Shown in pieces: positions 6,744 to 13,653 of a stretch of 23,090 nucleotides of DNA. Where the stretch lies: the IMG/VR virus record IMGVR_UViG_3300009593_000130, positions 1 to 23,090 of that record. One strand, written 5' to 3'. Position numbers and translations under genes: made by a program. Position 1 is the first letter of the stretch; each line of letters starts with the position of its first letter. This stretch comes from a virus. The notes under the pieces were generated by a model. The model ran no database searches. It worked only from the letters and a program-made list of their open reading frames with translations, and was not told the DNA's origin.

Positions 6744-7688
6744 TTAAATTTTAATTGTTTTCAATAGAGCAATGCACTTTGCATCCTCCTTTTTTTGTTT
6801 CTCTGATTCTGACTCCTCATTCATTTGAGATTCTTTTTTGAATGGCTCAAACTTGACAAGTGATTCAAATTGTTTTGTGATTTGCATGAGTTCCACTTCA
6901 AACAGATTATTGTATTTCTGTGAGTAGTTCCCATCTCTCAATGCTTTTATAAATGTTTCCATCCTTGATTTAAGGTCTGACAATACATTGTTGAGGTCAT
7001 CTTGACTCTTGATGTTGGTCAGGTTTGGTGTCTCAGAGTTAGCACCAAATGTCACAAAAGAACCCTCCCAAAGTTTGACCTCAGTCAGTGACCAATATCC
7101 TCCAATGTTTTGGACAATGGAGTTGTCTGTTTTGGTTTTGTCAACCTCAATGAATGTTGTTTTATCTCCTATGTAATTAAAACCAATTGAATGCTCTTTG
7201 ATGATTCCATCTTTATACATTCTCAATGCATTCTCTCCGTCCTCATGAGTTCCCATTTCAGATTCAAAATACAATCCTTTCTCATCTTCATTCAAGACCA
7301 CCAGATTTCCCACTGGTCTGGTCACATCATGGAATGCCAGATGACTGATTTTTCTGTTGCTCTGTGTTCCAACTCCATGCTCTTGGAGTGACTTGGTGAA
7401 TGCTCCTTGCATTATCATGTCCCCATCAGAATCAACATTGTTGAATGATGCGAAATATCCAGACACTCTCCTTGAGTCTGTGTCCACTTCTTTGACCCCA
7501 ATTGATGAGGTCTTGTTTGCATATCCTGTTTTCATAGGCATTGTTTTTTCTTTGTTTCTGTTGTCCCATTGAGAATTGCAAAAGGCAAATCTCTGGTCAC
7601 TGTTTGGAAAGTCTGATTGAGCCTCAGCATCAATCATGCATCTATCCAAAAAATCGTTTCTATTTTCATCAGTCAATGGCTCTGGCAT
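6744..7688 (-). CDS. Prohead maturation protease, HK97 (U35) family
   Basis: The start is taken as the ATG at 7688; the longer frame begins with TTG. The protein has 314 residues. Residues 1-45 are a small accessory module (FLDRCMIDAEAQSDFPNSDQ, then RFAFCNSQWD) that I know from the N-termini of some phage head proteins. Residues about 60-235 form the herpesvirus-assemblin-like serine protease, with the candidate catalytic His at 120 in HLAFHDVTRPVGN and Ser at 167 in IKEHSIGF. The C-terminal 80 residues are charged and coiled-coil-like, as in protease-linked scaffolds. It overlaps the portal stop by 20 bases. It cleaves the capsid delta domain during head maturation. Confidence 0.88.
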   Translation of the reverse strand: MPEPLTDENRNDFLDRCMIDAEAQSDFPNSDQRFAFCNSQWDNRNKEKTMPMKTGYANKTSSIGVKEVDTDSRRVSGYFASFNNVDSDGDMIMQGAFTKSLQEHGVGTQSNRKISHLAFHDVTRPVGNLVVLNEDEKGLYFESEMGTHEDGENALRMYKDGIIKEHSIGFNYIGDKTTFIEVDKTKTDNSIVQNIGGYWSLTEVKLWEGSFVTFGANSETPNLTNIKSQDDLNNVLSDLKSRMETFIKALRDGNYSQKYNNLFEVELMQITKQFESLVKFEPFKKESQMNEESESEKQKKEDAKCIALLKTIKI

Positions 7689-8952
7689 CTTCTCCAACTA
7701 TGTTTTCAGCCTCATCCTCAGTGAGATGATAAGCCATCATTAATGATTTAACTTTCTGTTCCTGAGTCATTTGTGACTCTAATATTTTAACATAACCCTC
7801 AGCAACTTTGTAGTCAGCCTCAGCCTTGAGTTTGGTCTCCTCGTATAAGTGAGGGACATGGCTTTTGTCAATAGCAATTTTAAATTCAGCATTATATTTT
7901 TTGTTGTATGCTGGGACAACAAACTCATTGAGACCCCACACAATCTTTTGCAATGATGGAATCACAGCCTCAGTGTAAAGAGATTTTGTTGCCTCTTTCC
8001 TGTTGTTGTATGTCTTGTTTGCTGGGTCATTGAACAATGATGAATCCACTCCATAGAGGTTGCAAAGTTGTCTCAACTTAACAACACCAGACTCAATCAA
8101 TTGGAGGTCTGTTGGACTCATTCCCATTTGTATATATTCAACTGATGCATTTGTTGTCACAATCTTTCCAAACTTATTTGCTCCAGCAATCTTTTTGTCA
8201 ATAGCTTTTTGAATCTCTTGAGCCTCCTCAGAGTCCAAAGGATAGTCACCTTTATTGGTTAGCAATCCAGATGCACCCTTGTTTGCAAGGATGGAACTCT
8301 CAGCAATGTTGAGGTCTCTGGCTGATTTCATTGCTAAATATCCAGCATGTATTGGAGACAATCCCCATCCAGTCTGGACACCATAATCAGTAGGATTGAA
8401 ATATTTAATATGCTTAACATACTCAGGAGATAGATTTCTCATGAGAGTGTCAATGCTTAGAATGTATTTGGTTGCATCCATTCCATTCTCAACTGGTGTG
8501 AGTTGGATGTCTATATATTGAGGAGGCAAAAGGTTGAGTGATGTGAACACATCTCCAAAGCCAACAGCCTCATTGCCATTGATAAAAATGTTCCCACTGG
8601 TCAACAAATTGACCAATGCATTTTCCTTGAAATCATATTGATTCTGCTTTGAGTTTGGTTGCATGATGAGGTCAAACAATTCCCCATCTCTTTGCAATTC
8701 ATATTCATTGTCCCTTGTTACTTTGAACACTTGCAACTCCATGTCAGCACCAGTCTGGGAAATCTTTTTGATGATTGCATAAAGGTCAGAGACCTTTGCA
8801 AACCCATCATCAATCAACTCACTTGCATTGGATTGGTTGTGAATGAAATTGTCATTGGTCAAATTAAATAGATGATTCCTTGACCATGTCATGTGCTTTT
8901 GCTGTTGCCCTCCAAAAAGTCTTTTGAGAAATCCTTGTTTGTTCTGTGACAT
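7669..8952 (-). CDS. Portal protein, HK97 type
   Basis: A 427-residue protein with portal hallmarks: an N-terminal region with DLYAIIKKISQTGADMELQV, the wing strand region (LVNLLTSGNIFING), the GLSPIHAGYLAMKSARD helix, the GASGLLT turn, and the C-terminal GVDSSLFNDPANKTYNNRKEA segment typical of phage_portal proteins. Twelve copies form the DNA channel at the head vertex, dock the terminase and later join the connector proteins. The start at 8952 follows a 179-base untranslated interval after the large terminase gene; the 3' end overlaps the protease start. Family assignment is firm. Confidence 0.92.
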   Translation of the reverse strand: MSQNKQGFLKRLFGGQQQKHMTWSRNHLFNLTNDNFIHNQSNASELIDDGFAKVSDLYAIIKKISQTGADMELQVFKVTRDNEYELQRDGELFDLIMQPNSKQNQYDFKENALVNLLTSGNIFINGNEAVGFGDVFTSLNLLPPQYIDIQLTPVENGMDATKYILSIDTLMRNLSPEYVKHIKYFNPTDYGVQTGWGLSPIHAGYLAMKSARDLNIAESSILANKGASGLLTNKGDYPLDSEEAQEIQKAIDKKIAGANKFGKIVTTNASVEYIQMGMSPTDLQLIESGVVKLRQLCNLYGVDSSLFNDPANKTYNNRKEATKSLYTEAVIPSLQKIVWGLNEFVVPAYNKKYNAEFKIAIDKSHVPHLYEETKLKAEADYKVAEGYVKILESQMTQEQKVKSLMMAYHLTEDEAENIVGEDARAID

Positions 8953-9131
8953 TTAAATAAATCTTTTATGCATAAATACAAAATAAAAGAAAATTTGAAT
9001 CAATGCCATGTGGATTGTCAAAAAGTTATTAAACTCTAAAGCACCTTATTTGGTGCTTATTAGCACCTTAGAGAGAATTTAATATTGTTTTAATATCAAC
9101 ACACCAATGAGAATGATTGAGTGTCTTAAAT
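8953..9131 (-). promoter_or_regulatory. Terminase-portal intergenic region with alternative hairpins
   Basis: The gap has no usable frame. At 9039-9067 three arms can pair in two exclusive ways: AAGCACC (9039-9045) with GGTGCTT (9052-9058), or GGTGCT (9052-9057) with AGCACC (9062-9067). The 16-base element GGTGCTTA-TTA-GCACC (9052-9067) matches GGTGCTTA-GAT-GCACC in the replication initiator gene (16465-16480). Minus-strand TTGACA at about 9022-9017 and an imperfect TATTTTG nearer the portal gene hint at a promoter, but neither fits the Bacteroidota consensus well. An attenuator, packaging-related site or protein-binding site are all possible. Confidence 0.5.
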
Positions 9132-10361
9132 CTATCCTACAAAGATTTTGCCTCTGCTCATCCTGTCAAATCCATATCTGAATGCATCACACAAATGATT
9201 CATGGTGTCCACTGGGACTCCAGATTTCTTGTCATTCCAAACATAGTTGGACAACTCTCTGACCAGATTGTTTGACTCACCACAAACAATGATGTCAAAT
9301 GATTGAATGTCTGTGATGCCTTTTTTGATTGACCCAGCACCTTTGACACAGGGATGAATGTTGAAACCCCCTTTGGTTCTCAAGTCATGAATCAACCTTT
9401 TTTCAGAGTTGTCTGCAATGATTAAATCTTTGTCTGTGGCAATTCTTTTGATGGCTCTAATCATGCCATCTGTGGACAATTCTTTTTGATATAAGACCTC
9501 CTCCAAATAGAGTTTCTTTTGCTTATGATTGACAGCAACTTTTATCATGGCTGTTTCATCTGGATGGAATCCAAAGTCTAAGCCATAACACCATGACAAT
9601 GAGTTGTCCCATTTGCCTCTCTCCCATCTTTCATAAACAACACCCTCAGCCTTTGACAACCATCCTCCAATGTAGTTGTGATAATAGAATTTAGGATTCT
9701 CATCCTTAACCTTGTTGGCTTTGTTGACCCATCCTTTTGAAAGGAATCCGAGCCTCTCAGCAAGGTGATATGTCACATGTATATGTTCAACCTCATCCAT
9801 GTCACTCACAATGACTTTGTGACCATGCACATCAATCTCTTTGTTCTTTGGGTCAATCCATCTTTTATAAATGAAATGCTCTTTGGTTGTTGGATTCTGA
9901 ATCCAGATGACTCTATTCTGTCGGCTGTTTGACCTTATGGAATCATCAATCAAATCAAATGTCCTTTCATTCTGAAAGTCCTCACCCTCCTCAACAATGA
10001 ATGTTGTGATTGAGCCACCTAATGATTTGAGGTTTGCTGTCTGGTCTCCAGATGATGTCTTGATTCCTGAGAACAAAATGAATGAGCCAGTCCGAATGTT
10101 TATGATTTTGGATTTGGTAATATAGAAATGTTGTCTGATTCCGAGCCTGTCCAATATGCTTTCAAACTCTGGGATGATTGATTTGGTTGCACTGGTCATT
10201 GTGTATCTGGTGAACAATATCCCATGTCCTGTCTCAAATGTTAGTCTGGCAACAAAGTCATGGACTGTTGTGGACTTGAGTGATGCTCTCCCTCCAGTGA
10301 TTAAGAAATATCTTTTTGATGAGGTGTAAAGCCTTTTAAATTGTTCACTGGTCTCAGTCAT
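9132..10361 (-). CDS. terL: Terminase large subunit
   Basis: A 409-residue two-domain packaging motor. The ATPase domain has a Walker A variant GGRASLKST (23-31), Walker B with catalytic Glu FIVEEGED (121-128) and a coupling motif IQNPTT (154-159). The RNase H-like nuclease domain shows GLDFGFHPDETA (Asp262), LIIADNSE (Asp317) and NHLCDAFRYGFDR (Asp392), the three metal-binding acidic positions. The sequence pattern is that of the PBSX/Terminase_3 group. It pumps DNA into the prohead and cuts the concatemer. Its ATG overlaps the stop of the microprotein gene at 10358-10453 (ATGA). All catalytic residues appear intact. Confidence 0.95.
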   Translation of the reverse strand: MTETSEQFKRLYTSSKRYFLITGGRASLKSTTVHDFVARLTFETGHGILFTRYTMTSATKSIIPEFESILDRLGIRQHFYITKSKIINIRTGSFILFSGIKTSSGDQTANLKSLGGSITTFIVEEGEDFQNERTFDLIDDSIRSNSRQNRVIWIQNPTTKEHFIYKRWIDPKNKEIDVHGHKVIVSDMDEVEHIHVTYHLAERLGFLSKGWVNKANKVKDENPKFYYHNYIGGWLSKAEGVVYERWERGKWDNSLSWCYGLDFGFHPDETAMIKVAVNHKQKKLYLEEVLYQKELSTDGMIRAIKRIATDKDLIIADNSEKRLIHDLRTKGGFNIHPCVKGAGSIKKGITDIQSFDIIVCGESNNLVRELSNYVWNDKKSGVPVDTMNHLCDAFRYGFDRMSRGKIFVG

Positions 10362-10453
10362 AGGAATTTAAAAAACATTATCTCTAAAAGCATTAAAACA
10401 GCAAATAGGTACAATCCATAGTCCTCAATCCATTTGTGAATCCTGTCTCTCAT
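10358..10453 (-). CDS. Single-helix membrane microprotein between the terminase genes (31 aa)
   Basis: I translated the 90-base gap between the two terminase genes and found one exact frame: its ATG (10453) shares one base with the small terminase stop (TGATG), and its TGA overlaps the large terminase ATG (ATGA). The 31-residue product starts MRDRIHKWIEDYG and continues with the hydrophobic segment LYLFAVLMLLEIMFF, ending KFL, so it should be an inner-membrane peptide with a charged N-terminus. Precise coupling to both neighbours argues for a real gene. No family is known to me. It may simply keep ribosomes moving into the large terminase gene, or act at the membrane. Confidence 0.6.
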   Translation of the reverse strand: MRDRIHKWIEDYGLYLFAVLMLLEIMFFKFL

Positions 10454-10818
10454 CAATTGTTCTGGAGTTTCTTTTGAGTTACCCAGTTGACTGGAGGGAT
10501 GTTGATTGGCTCATCATTGGATGTCAAATCCATTTTGGTTTTCTCAATCCAACCCATCTGAGTTTTGAGATAAAAGATTATTGATGTCTCTTTGCCTTTG
10601 CTGATGTTCTCCATTAGCATTGACCTGACAAAGTCATGTGATGCCTCTTTGGTTTGTTCAATAGCTAATTTGAAATCCTTGTCATCTTTCATGAAATCAT
10701 AATATGATTGCCTTGAGCATTTGCATTTCTCACAGGCTGTTTTGATAACACCCAGAGACTCTCTCATTGCTTCAATGAGGTTCTTTTTTAAAGTGTCTTT
10801 ATCTGTCTTTTTTGGCAT
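10453..10818 (-). CDS. terS: Terminase small subunit
   Basis: The ATG at 10818 is used; a TTG two codons upstream is less likely. The protein has 121 residues. An N-terminal helix-turn-helix DNA-binding domain (LGVIKTACEKCKCSRQSYYD, about residues 22-41) is followed by a helical oligomerisation core (HDFVRSMLMENISKGKETSIIFYLKTQMGW) and a flexible tail. This is the usual build of small terminases, which recognise the packaging site and load the large subunit. It is the first gene after the terminator at 10831-10861. TACEKCKCSR has two nearby Cys pairs, probably not a full zinc site. Confidence 0.85.
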   Translation of the reverse strand: MPKKTDKDTLKKNLIEAMRESLGVIKTACEKCKCSRQSYYDFMKDDKDFKLAIEQTKEASHDFVRSMLMENISKGKETSIIFYLKTQMGWIEKTKMDLTSNDEPINIPPVNWVTQKKLQNN

Positions 10819-10830
10819 ATACAAATCTAC

Positions 10831-10861
10831 AAAAAAAAAGCCAATCCGTTTTGGACTGGCT
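10831..10861 (-). terminator. Intrinsic terminator before the terminase operon
   Basis: Minus strand: AGCCAGTCC (10861-10853), loop AAAAC, GGATTGGCT (10847-10839) with one G-U pair, followed by nine T. It separates the small-gene block from the head module. It ends only 12 bases before the small terminase ATG, so head-gene transcription must start inside it, read through it or be antiterminated. Confidence 0.9.
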
Positions 10862-10883
10862 AATGTCTGGGACTTACATGTGT

Positions 10884-10909
10884 TTAAACAATGCCCTCCG
10901 ACTGTTTAA
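10884..10909. repeat. Inverted repeat upstream of the terminator
   Basis: TTAAACA (10884-10890) and TGTTTAA (10903-10909) flank a 12-base loop just after the stop of the gene at 10914-11240. The left arm is part of the octamer palindrome GTTTAAAC (10882-10889). It may be an operator or an extra hairpin of the adjacent terminator. Confidence 0.4.
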
Positions 10910-10913
10910 GAGG

Positions 10914-11240
10914 TTATTTGTAAACTTTGGATGCTGACTCTATATCAGCCAAATTTCTAAGGTGACACAAAGCCTGTGTCATTTTCTTATCTCCTTTGCT
11001 CAAGTGCAATGAGATTTGATTGTGGCTGTCAATGTAGATTCCCACAGGAGCAATGTGATGATTCAACAAATAATTGAGAACTGAGTTCCCAATGATGCAC
11101 CCATTAATCAATGAGTGATATATTTCAATTTGTTTGATATAGCTGTTCACCAGCTCAGTGTTTCCCTGTCTTGATGCCTCAACTTTTTTCTTCTCGCTTA
11201 TGTTGTACAATTCAATGATTGTTCTTTCTAAATGTGTCAT
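10914..11240 (-). CDS. Protein of unknown function (108 aa)
   Basis: A soluble, helical protein starting MTHLERTIIELYNISEKKK. It has a polar N-terminal helix pair, a middle hydrophobic stretch (CIIGNSVLNYLLNHHIAPVGIYID) and a basic C-terminal part. No motif or family recognised. It starts two bases after the stop of the gene at 11243-11578 and is the last gene before the terminator at 10831-10861, so it is read with the small-gene block rather than the head module. Real-gene status rests on its length, tight spacing and consistent strand. Confidence 0.6.
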   Translation of the reverse strand: MTHLERTIIELYNISEKKKVEASRQGNTELVNSYIKQIEIYHSLINGCIIGNSVLNYLLNHHIAPVGIYIDSHNQISLHLSKGDKKMTQALCHLRNLADIESASKVYK

Positions 11241-11242
11241 GA

Positions 11243-11578
11243 TTATTTGTTTAAATGATTAGTGATTAATTTCAAAAGGTCTTGAGCATAAGACCATGTG
11301 TTCCATGAATAATAAGTATCTGTTGAGGTTGCTGTCATGTTGATGGCTGGTACTCTCAGTCTCCATCCATTGTAAGTCCTTGTCCCTCCAGATGTGTAAT
11401 AAGTGAAACCAGATGGCTTTGTCCACTTCTCCTCAGACCACTCATCCAGTTTGTTTACAATGTTTAACTCATCCAGCAATTGAGAGATTTTTTTAAGTGA
11501 TGGCATTCTCCCATTGTTGTTTGCTTTGTTGCTTAAAGCATCCAAAGTCTTTTGATTTTTTAATTTAGTTTTTGTCAT
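11243..11578 (-). CDS. Protein of unknown function (111 aa), aromatic-rich C-terminus
   Basis: The ATG at 11578 is preferred because longer versions would overlap the upstream gene in another frame. The N-terminal third is basic (MTKTKLKNQKTLDALSNKAN), then comes a helical segment MPSLKKISQLLDELNIVNK. The C-terminal half is rich in Tyr, Trp, Ser and Thr (FTYYTSGGTRTYNGWRLRVP and on), suggesting a small beta domain. No family is recognised. It could be an accessory or host-interaction protein. Neighbours are also unknown small genes. Confidence 0.6.
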   Translation of the reverse strand: MTKTKLKNQKTLDALSNKANNNGRMPSLKKISQLLDELNIVNKLDEWSEEKWTKPSGFTYYTSGGTRTYNGWRLRVPAINMTATSTDTYYSWNTWSYAQDLLKLITNHLNK

Positions 11579-11603
11579 GATTTTTGTGTTTTGGTTTTTA
11601 TGT

Positions 11604-11840
11604 TTATCCCTCCAGAATTTCAAAGATTCTGAAAAAGTTTTTAAGTTTGAATTTGTGACATTTTGAGTCAGCCTCTTTATAATAATAAATAGAACCATCA
11701 AAAGACTGGTCTCCATTATAATCAACAGCAATGTGAAAGCCAGATGCACCACATAGTGATGATTTATGCCACACTACTCTCCCAGCAATTGTCTTGATGA
11801 ATTTCTCTGGGGTCTCAATATTTATTTTATCTATTGTCAT
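11604..11840 (-). CDS. Small protein of unknown function (78 aa)
   Basis: The ATG at 11840 is used; a longer frame would begin with TTG inside the terminator at 11848-11879. The protein begins MTIDKINIETPEKFIKTIAG and has a central beta-rich part (SGFHIAVDYNGDQSFDGSIYY read as two segments) with two Cys residues, and a basic C-terminus. No family recognised. It follows the terminator of the upstream single-gene unit, so expression needs readthrough or an unseen promoter. Confidence 0.55.
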   Translation of the reverse strand: MTIDKINIETPEKFIKTIAGRVVWHKSSLCGASGFHIAVDYNGDQSFDGSIYYYKEADSKCHKFKLKNFFRIFEILEG

Positions 11841-11847
11841 ATACCTC

Positions 11848-11879
11848 AAAAACTCCCAGACCAACAAAGGAATGGGAGT
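11848..11879 (-). terminator. Intrinsic terminator after the gene at 11898-12305
   Basis: Minus strand: ACTCCCA (11879-11873), a 14-base loop, TGGGAGT (11858-11852), then TTTTT. With the promoter at 12337-12365 it frames a single-gene transcription unit. Confidence 0.8.
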
Positions 11880-11897
11880 GCTGTGAGTTTGATTGAT

Positions 11898-12305
11898 TTA
11901 TCTATATCCGTTAGCTTTTAATATCAATTCTAAGTTGGTAATGTAAAGACGCAATTTCTCTTGTGATTTTTCTGGTACATAAACAGACCAGTCTCTATAA
12001 GTTTTTAATTTACCTAATGTCTCACTCACCTCCAAATAAGATTTGAGACCATTGAAATCCATTGCATTGTCAATGAATTTTTTGATTTTGTTTTTCTTGT
12101 TTATTCTATCAAGATTTGATTCCAATTCAATCTCTAAATATTGAGATACTTCTCCAGTTGGATTGTTTTGTATTATATAGTGATAGTTGCCTGTTTTCTG
12201 AGATTTTATTTTTTCAATGATAGTCACGCACTTATAAGTGTCTACTATCCAAACTTGTTGATTCTCTGTGAATTTTGCTTTTGATGTTTCAATTAAATTT
12301 GTCAT
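11898..12305 (-). CDS. Protein of unknown function (135 aa), own transcription unit
   Basis: A soluble basic protein. The N-terminal half looks beta-rich with a possible SH3-like/KOW-like barrel (NQQVWIVDTYKCVTIIEKIK, then TGNYHYIIQNN), and the C-terminal half is helical (LRLYITNLELILKANGYR at the end). I recognise no family. It has a convincing promoter (12337-12365) and terminator (11848-11879) of its own. Such isolation is typical of accessory or host-takeover genes. Start chosen at the ATG about 25 bases after the expected transcription start. Confidence 0.6.
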   Translation of the reverse strand: MTNLIETSKAKFTENQQVWIVDTYKCVTIIEKIKSQKTGNYHYIIQNNPTGEVSQYLEIELESNLDRINKKNKIKKFIDNAMDFNGLKSYLEVSETLGKLKTYRDWSVYVPEKSQEKLRLYITNLELILKANGYR

Positions 12306-12336
12306 GTCTGTGTGTATTAGTTAATATTAATTTATA

Positions 12337-12365
12337 CAAAAATAACAATTATTTGATATATCCAA
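12337..12365 (-). promoter_or_regulatory. Bacteroidota-type promoter for the gene at 11898-12305
   Basis: Minus strand: TTG (12365-12363), an 18-base spacer, TATTTTTG (12344-12337). The spacer begins with the palindrome GATATATC followed by AAA (12362-12355 and on), a variant of the GAATATTC-AAA element seen at four other promoters in the same position. Confidence 0.7.
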
Positions 12366-12385
12366 CAAAAACAGATAAGTTTTTT

Positions 12386-12637
12386 TTATTTTTTTTGTTT
12401 CTGGCTCTGGATTTGTTGTTTGCTCTCTTGATATTCTTTCTCCAGTGCATTAGATTTATTCTGGCTCAGTCTGATGAGTTTCTCTCTGTCTGTGTCTTTG
12501 ACTTGAAACCAATGACAAAAATCTGATTCCTCATCCTTGCCTCTAAAGTCAATTATTTTTTCCACATGTCTGACCATTAAATCATTGCCGACAATGAAAA
12601 ATTCTTTTGTGTGATACGTTTGTCTAAAAAAAACCAT
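12386..12637 (-). CDS. Small basic protein of unknown function (83 aa)
   Basis: Starts MVFFRQTYHTKEFFIVGNDL, with an N-terminal beta-rich part and a long Gln/Lys/Glu-rich C-terminal helix (NALEKEYQESKQQIQSQKQK), likely a coiled coil or nucleic-acid-binding tail. It overlaps the preceding DnaA domain IV-like gene by 14 bases and is the last gene of the replication operon. No family recognised. Confidence 0.6.
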   Translation of the reverse strand: MVFFRQTYHTKEFFIVGNDLMVRHVEKIIDFRGKDEESDFCHWFQVKDTDREKLIRLSQNKSNALEKEYQESKQQIQSQKQKK

Positions 12638-12983
12638 TTCTGTTCAATTTAATTATTATTTCATTATATTCATTTATTATCTCTTTGTCATGGGATATAA
12701 GCCATGCAAAATTCATTTGATGATGTCTGATGGTCAATCTGTCTCTCAATAGGTATAAGCCAATCAAATTGTGTTTTGTGGACTCCAAATCAACTTTGTG
12801 TGTGAGATATTTGTGCAAAAAATAGATGCAAAAGTTTCTGGCTCTCACAATGTGACCCTCCCTTGATGGTGACTTGACTGTTGACATTTCCATTTTGAAA
12901 TGCATTGCAATGATGATTGAGATTTCATTCATGGGGATGTGATAGTTCTCCAGCATTTTGACCATTCTCTCACTGTGTTTCAT
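12624..12983 (-). CDS. Free-standing DnaA domain IV-like DNA-binding protein
   Basis: A 119-residue protein matching the layout of the C-terminal DNA-binding domain of DnaA: an initial helix (ISIIIAMHFKMEMSTVKSPS), then RARNFCIYFLHKYL (47-60), which corresponds to the ARQIAMYL helix, then LIGLYLLRDRLTIRHHQ (73-89), which corresponds to the IG..FGGRDHTTVLHA signature. The ATPase and N-terminal domains are absent. In bacteria this domain binds DnaA boxes at the origin. Here a phage-encoded version could mark the phage origin or compete with host DnaA. It is coupled to the preceding gene by ATGA overlap. The similarity is by eye and moderate. Confidence 0.6.
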   Translation of the reverse strand: MKHSERMVKMLENYHIPMNEISIIIAMHFKMEMSTVKSPSREGHIVRARNFCIYFLHKYLTHKVDLESTKHNLIGLYLLRDRLTIRHHQMNFAWLISHDKEIINEYNEIIIKLNRNGFF

Positions 12984-13396
12984 TTTAAGATTTTTAAGAT
13001 ATTATATTCTCTTTTGAGTTGCTGGATTCTTAATGAGTTTTTTTTGTATATGTACATGTCAATTTTTTTGTGTGATTCCCATTTCTGATGCTCTGGGAGT
13101 GATAGGATGTTGATGTTTCTCATGTCCCACCTCATCTCAGGAAATGCACCTCTGGAAAGGATATGACTCACAAAACAGGCAGAATAAGACCTCAACTTGA
13201 GTCCAGTCTCCTCACAATAGTGATTCATATTGTCCCAACAAAATCTGTAAAAATGATTATCAGATTTGAAAAACTCCTTTTGAATTTTTACTCTGGTGAA
13301 AATACCCATCTCAATTTTCTCATCCAAAAAAGGATTGAAACCATGTTTTCTGAGTTCATGAAACTCCTCAATTGTTCTCAGTTTGATTGTGTCCAT
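12980..13396 (-). CDS. HNH/NinG-like nuclease-fold protein, atypical
   Basis: A 138-residue protein. The core at 61-107 reads CEETGLKL, then VSHILSRGAFPEMRWD, then NINILSLPEHQKWE, which follows the HNH pattern (His in SHILSRG, Asn in NINIL, His/Glu in EHQKWE) and resembles NinG/Rap-type recombination endonucleases. The usual CxxC zinc pair is reduced to a single Cys (C61) plus C74, so metal binding may differ or be lost. It sits with resolvase, NinB-like and replication genes, consistent with recombination or branch processing. The start overlaps the preceding gene by 19 bases. Confidence 0.55.
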   Translation of the reverse strand: MDTIKLRTIEEFHELRKHGFNPFLDEKIEMGIFTRVKIQKEFFKSDNHFYRFCWDNMNHYCEETGLKLRSYSACFVSHILSRGAFPEMRWDMRNINILSLPEHQKWESHKKIDMYIYKKNSLRIQQLKREYNILKILK

Positions 13397-13653
13397 TTGA
13401 ATTTTGTGTTGTCCCAGTTGTTAACTAAATTTTTTATTCTCTGAGATTTCTCATACATCTCAACATCCTCTGATGCAAAATACTCCATGACCAGTTGTAA
13501 ATCTCCAATGGTAATGTCATCAAGTGGGAATGGATAAAAAATCTCCTCTTTGTTGTTTCTCCTCATTGCCTCTGAATATGTCTCACCCTCAATGAGAAAT
13601 TTATATCCATTGACCATTGCTTCATGTATGTCAATATCCTTAGTCATTGTCAT
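13378..13653 (-). CDS. Small acidic protein of unknown function (91 aa)
   Basis: Acidic, soluble and helical; begins MTMTKDIDIHEAMVNGYKF and contains PFPLDDITIGDLQLVMEYFA. Two Met codons are possible: 13653 or 13647, the latter giving an ATGACTAA overlap with the preceding stop like other junctions in this operon. No family recognised. Position in the replication operon between a membrane protein gene and the HNH-like gene does not reveal its job. Confidence 0.6.
   Translation of the reverse strand: MTMTKDIDIHEAMVNGYKFLIEGETYSEAMRRNNKEEIFYPFPLDDITIGDLQLVMEYFASEDVEMYEKSQRIKNLVNNWDNTKFKWTQSN

Noticed and set aside
10822-10829. TAGATTTG on the minus strand as a promoter for the small terminase
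   Set aside because: It matches TAnnTTTG, but transcription would begin at or inside the start codon and the -33 position falls in the terminator stem without a TTTG box.
11579-11752. A hydrophobic N-terminal extension of the 111-residue protein
   Set aside because: It overlaps the upstream gene in another frame; the hydrophobic segment is probably a frame-shadow artefact.
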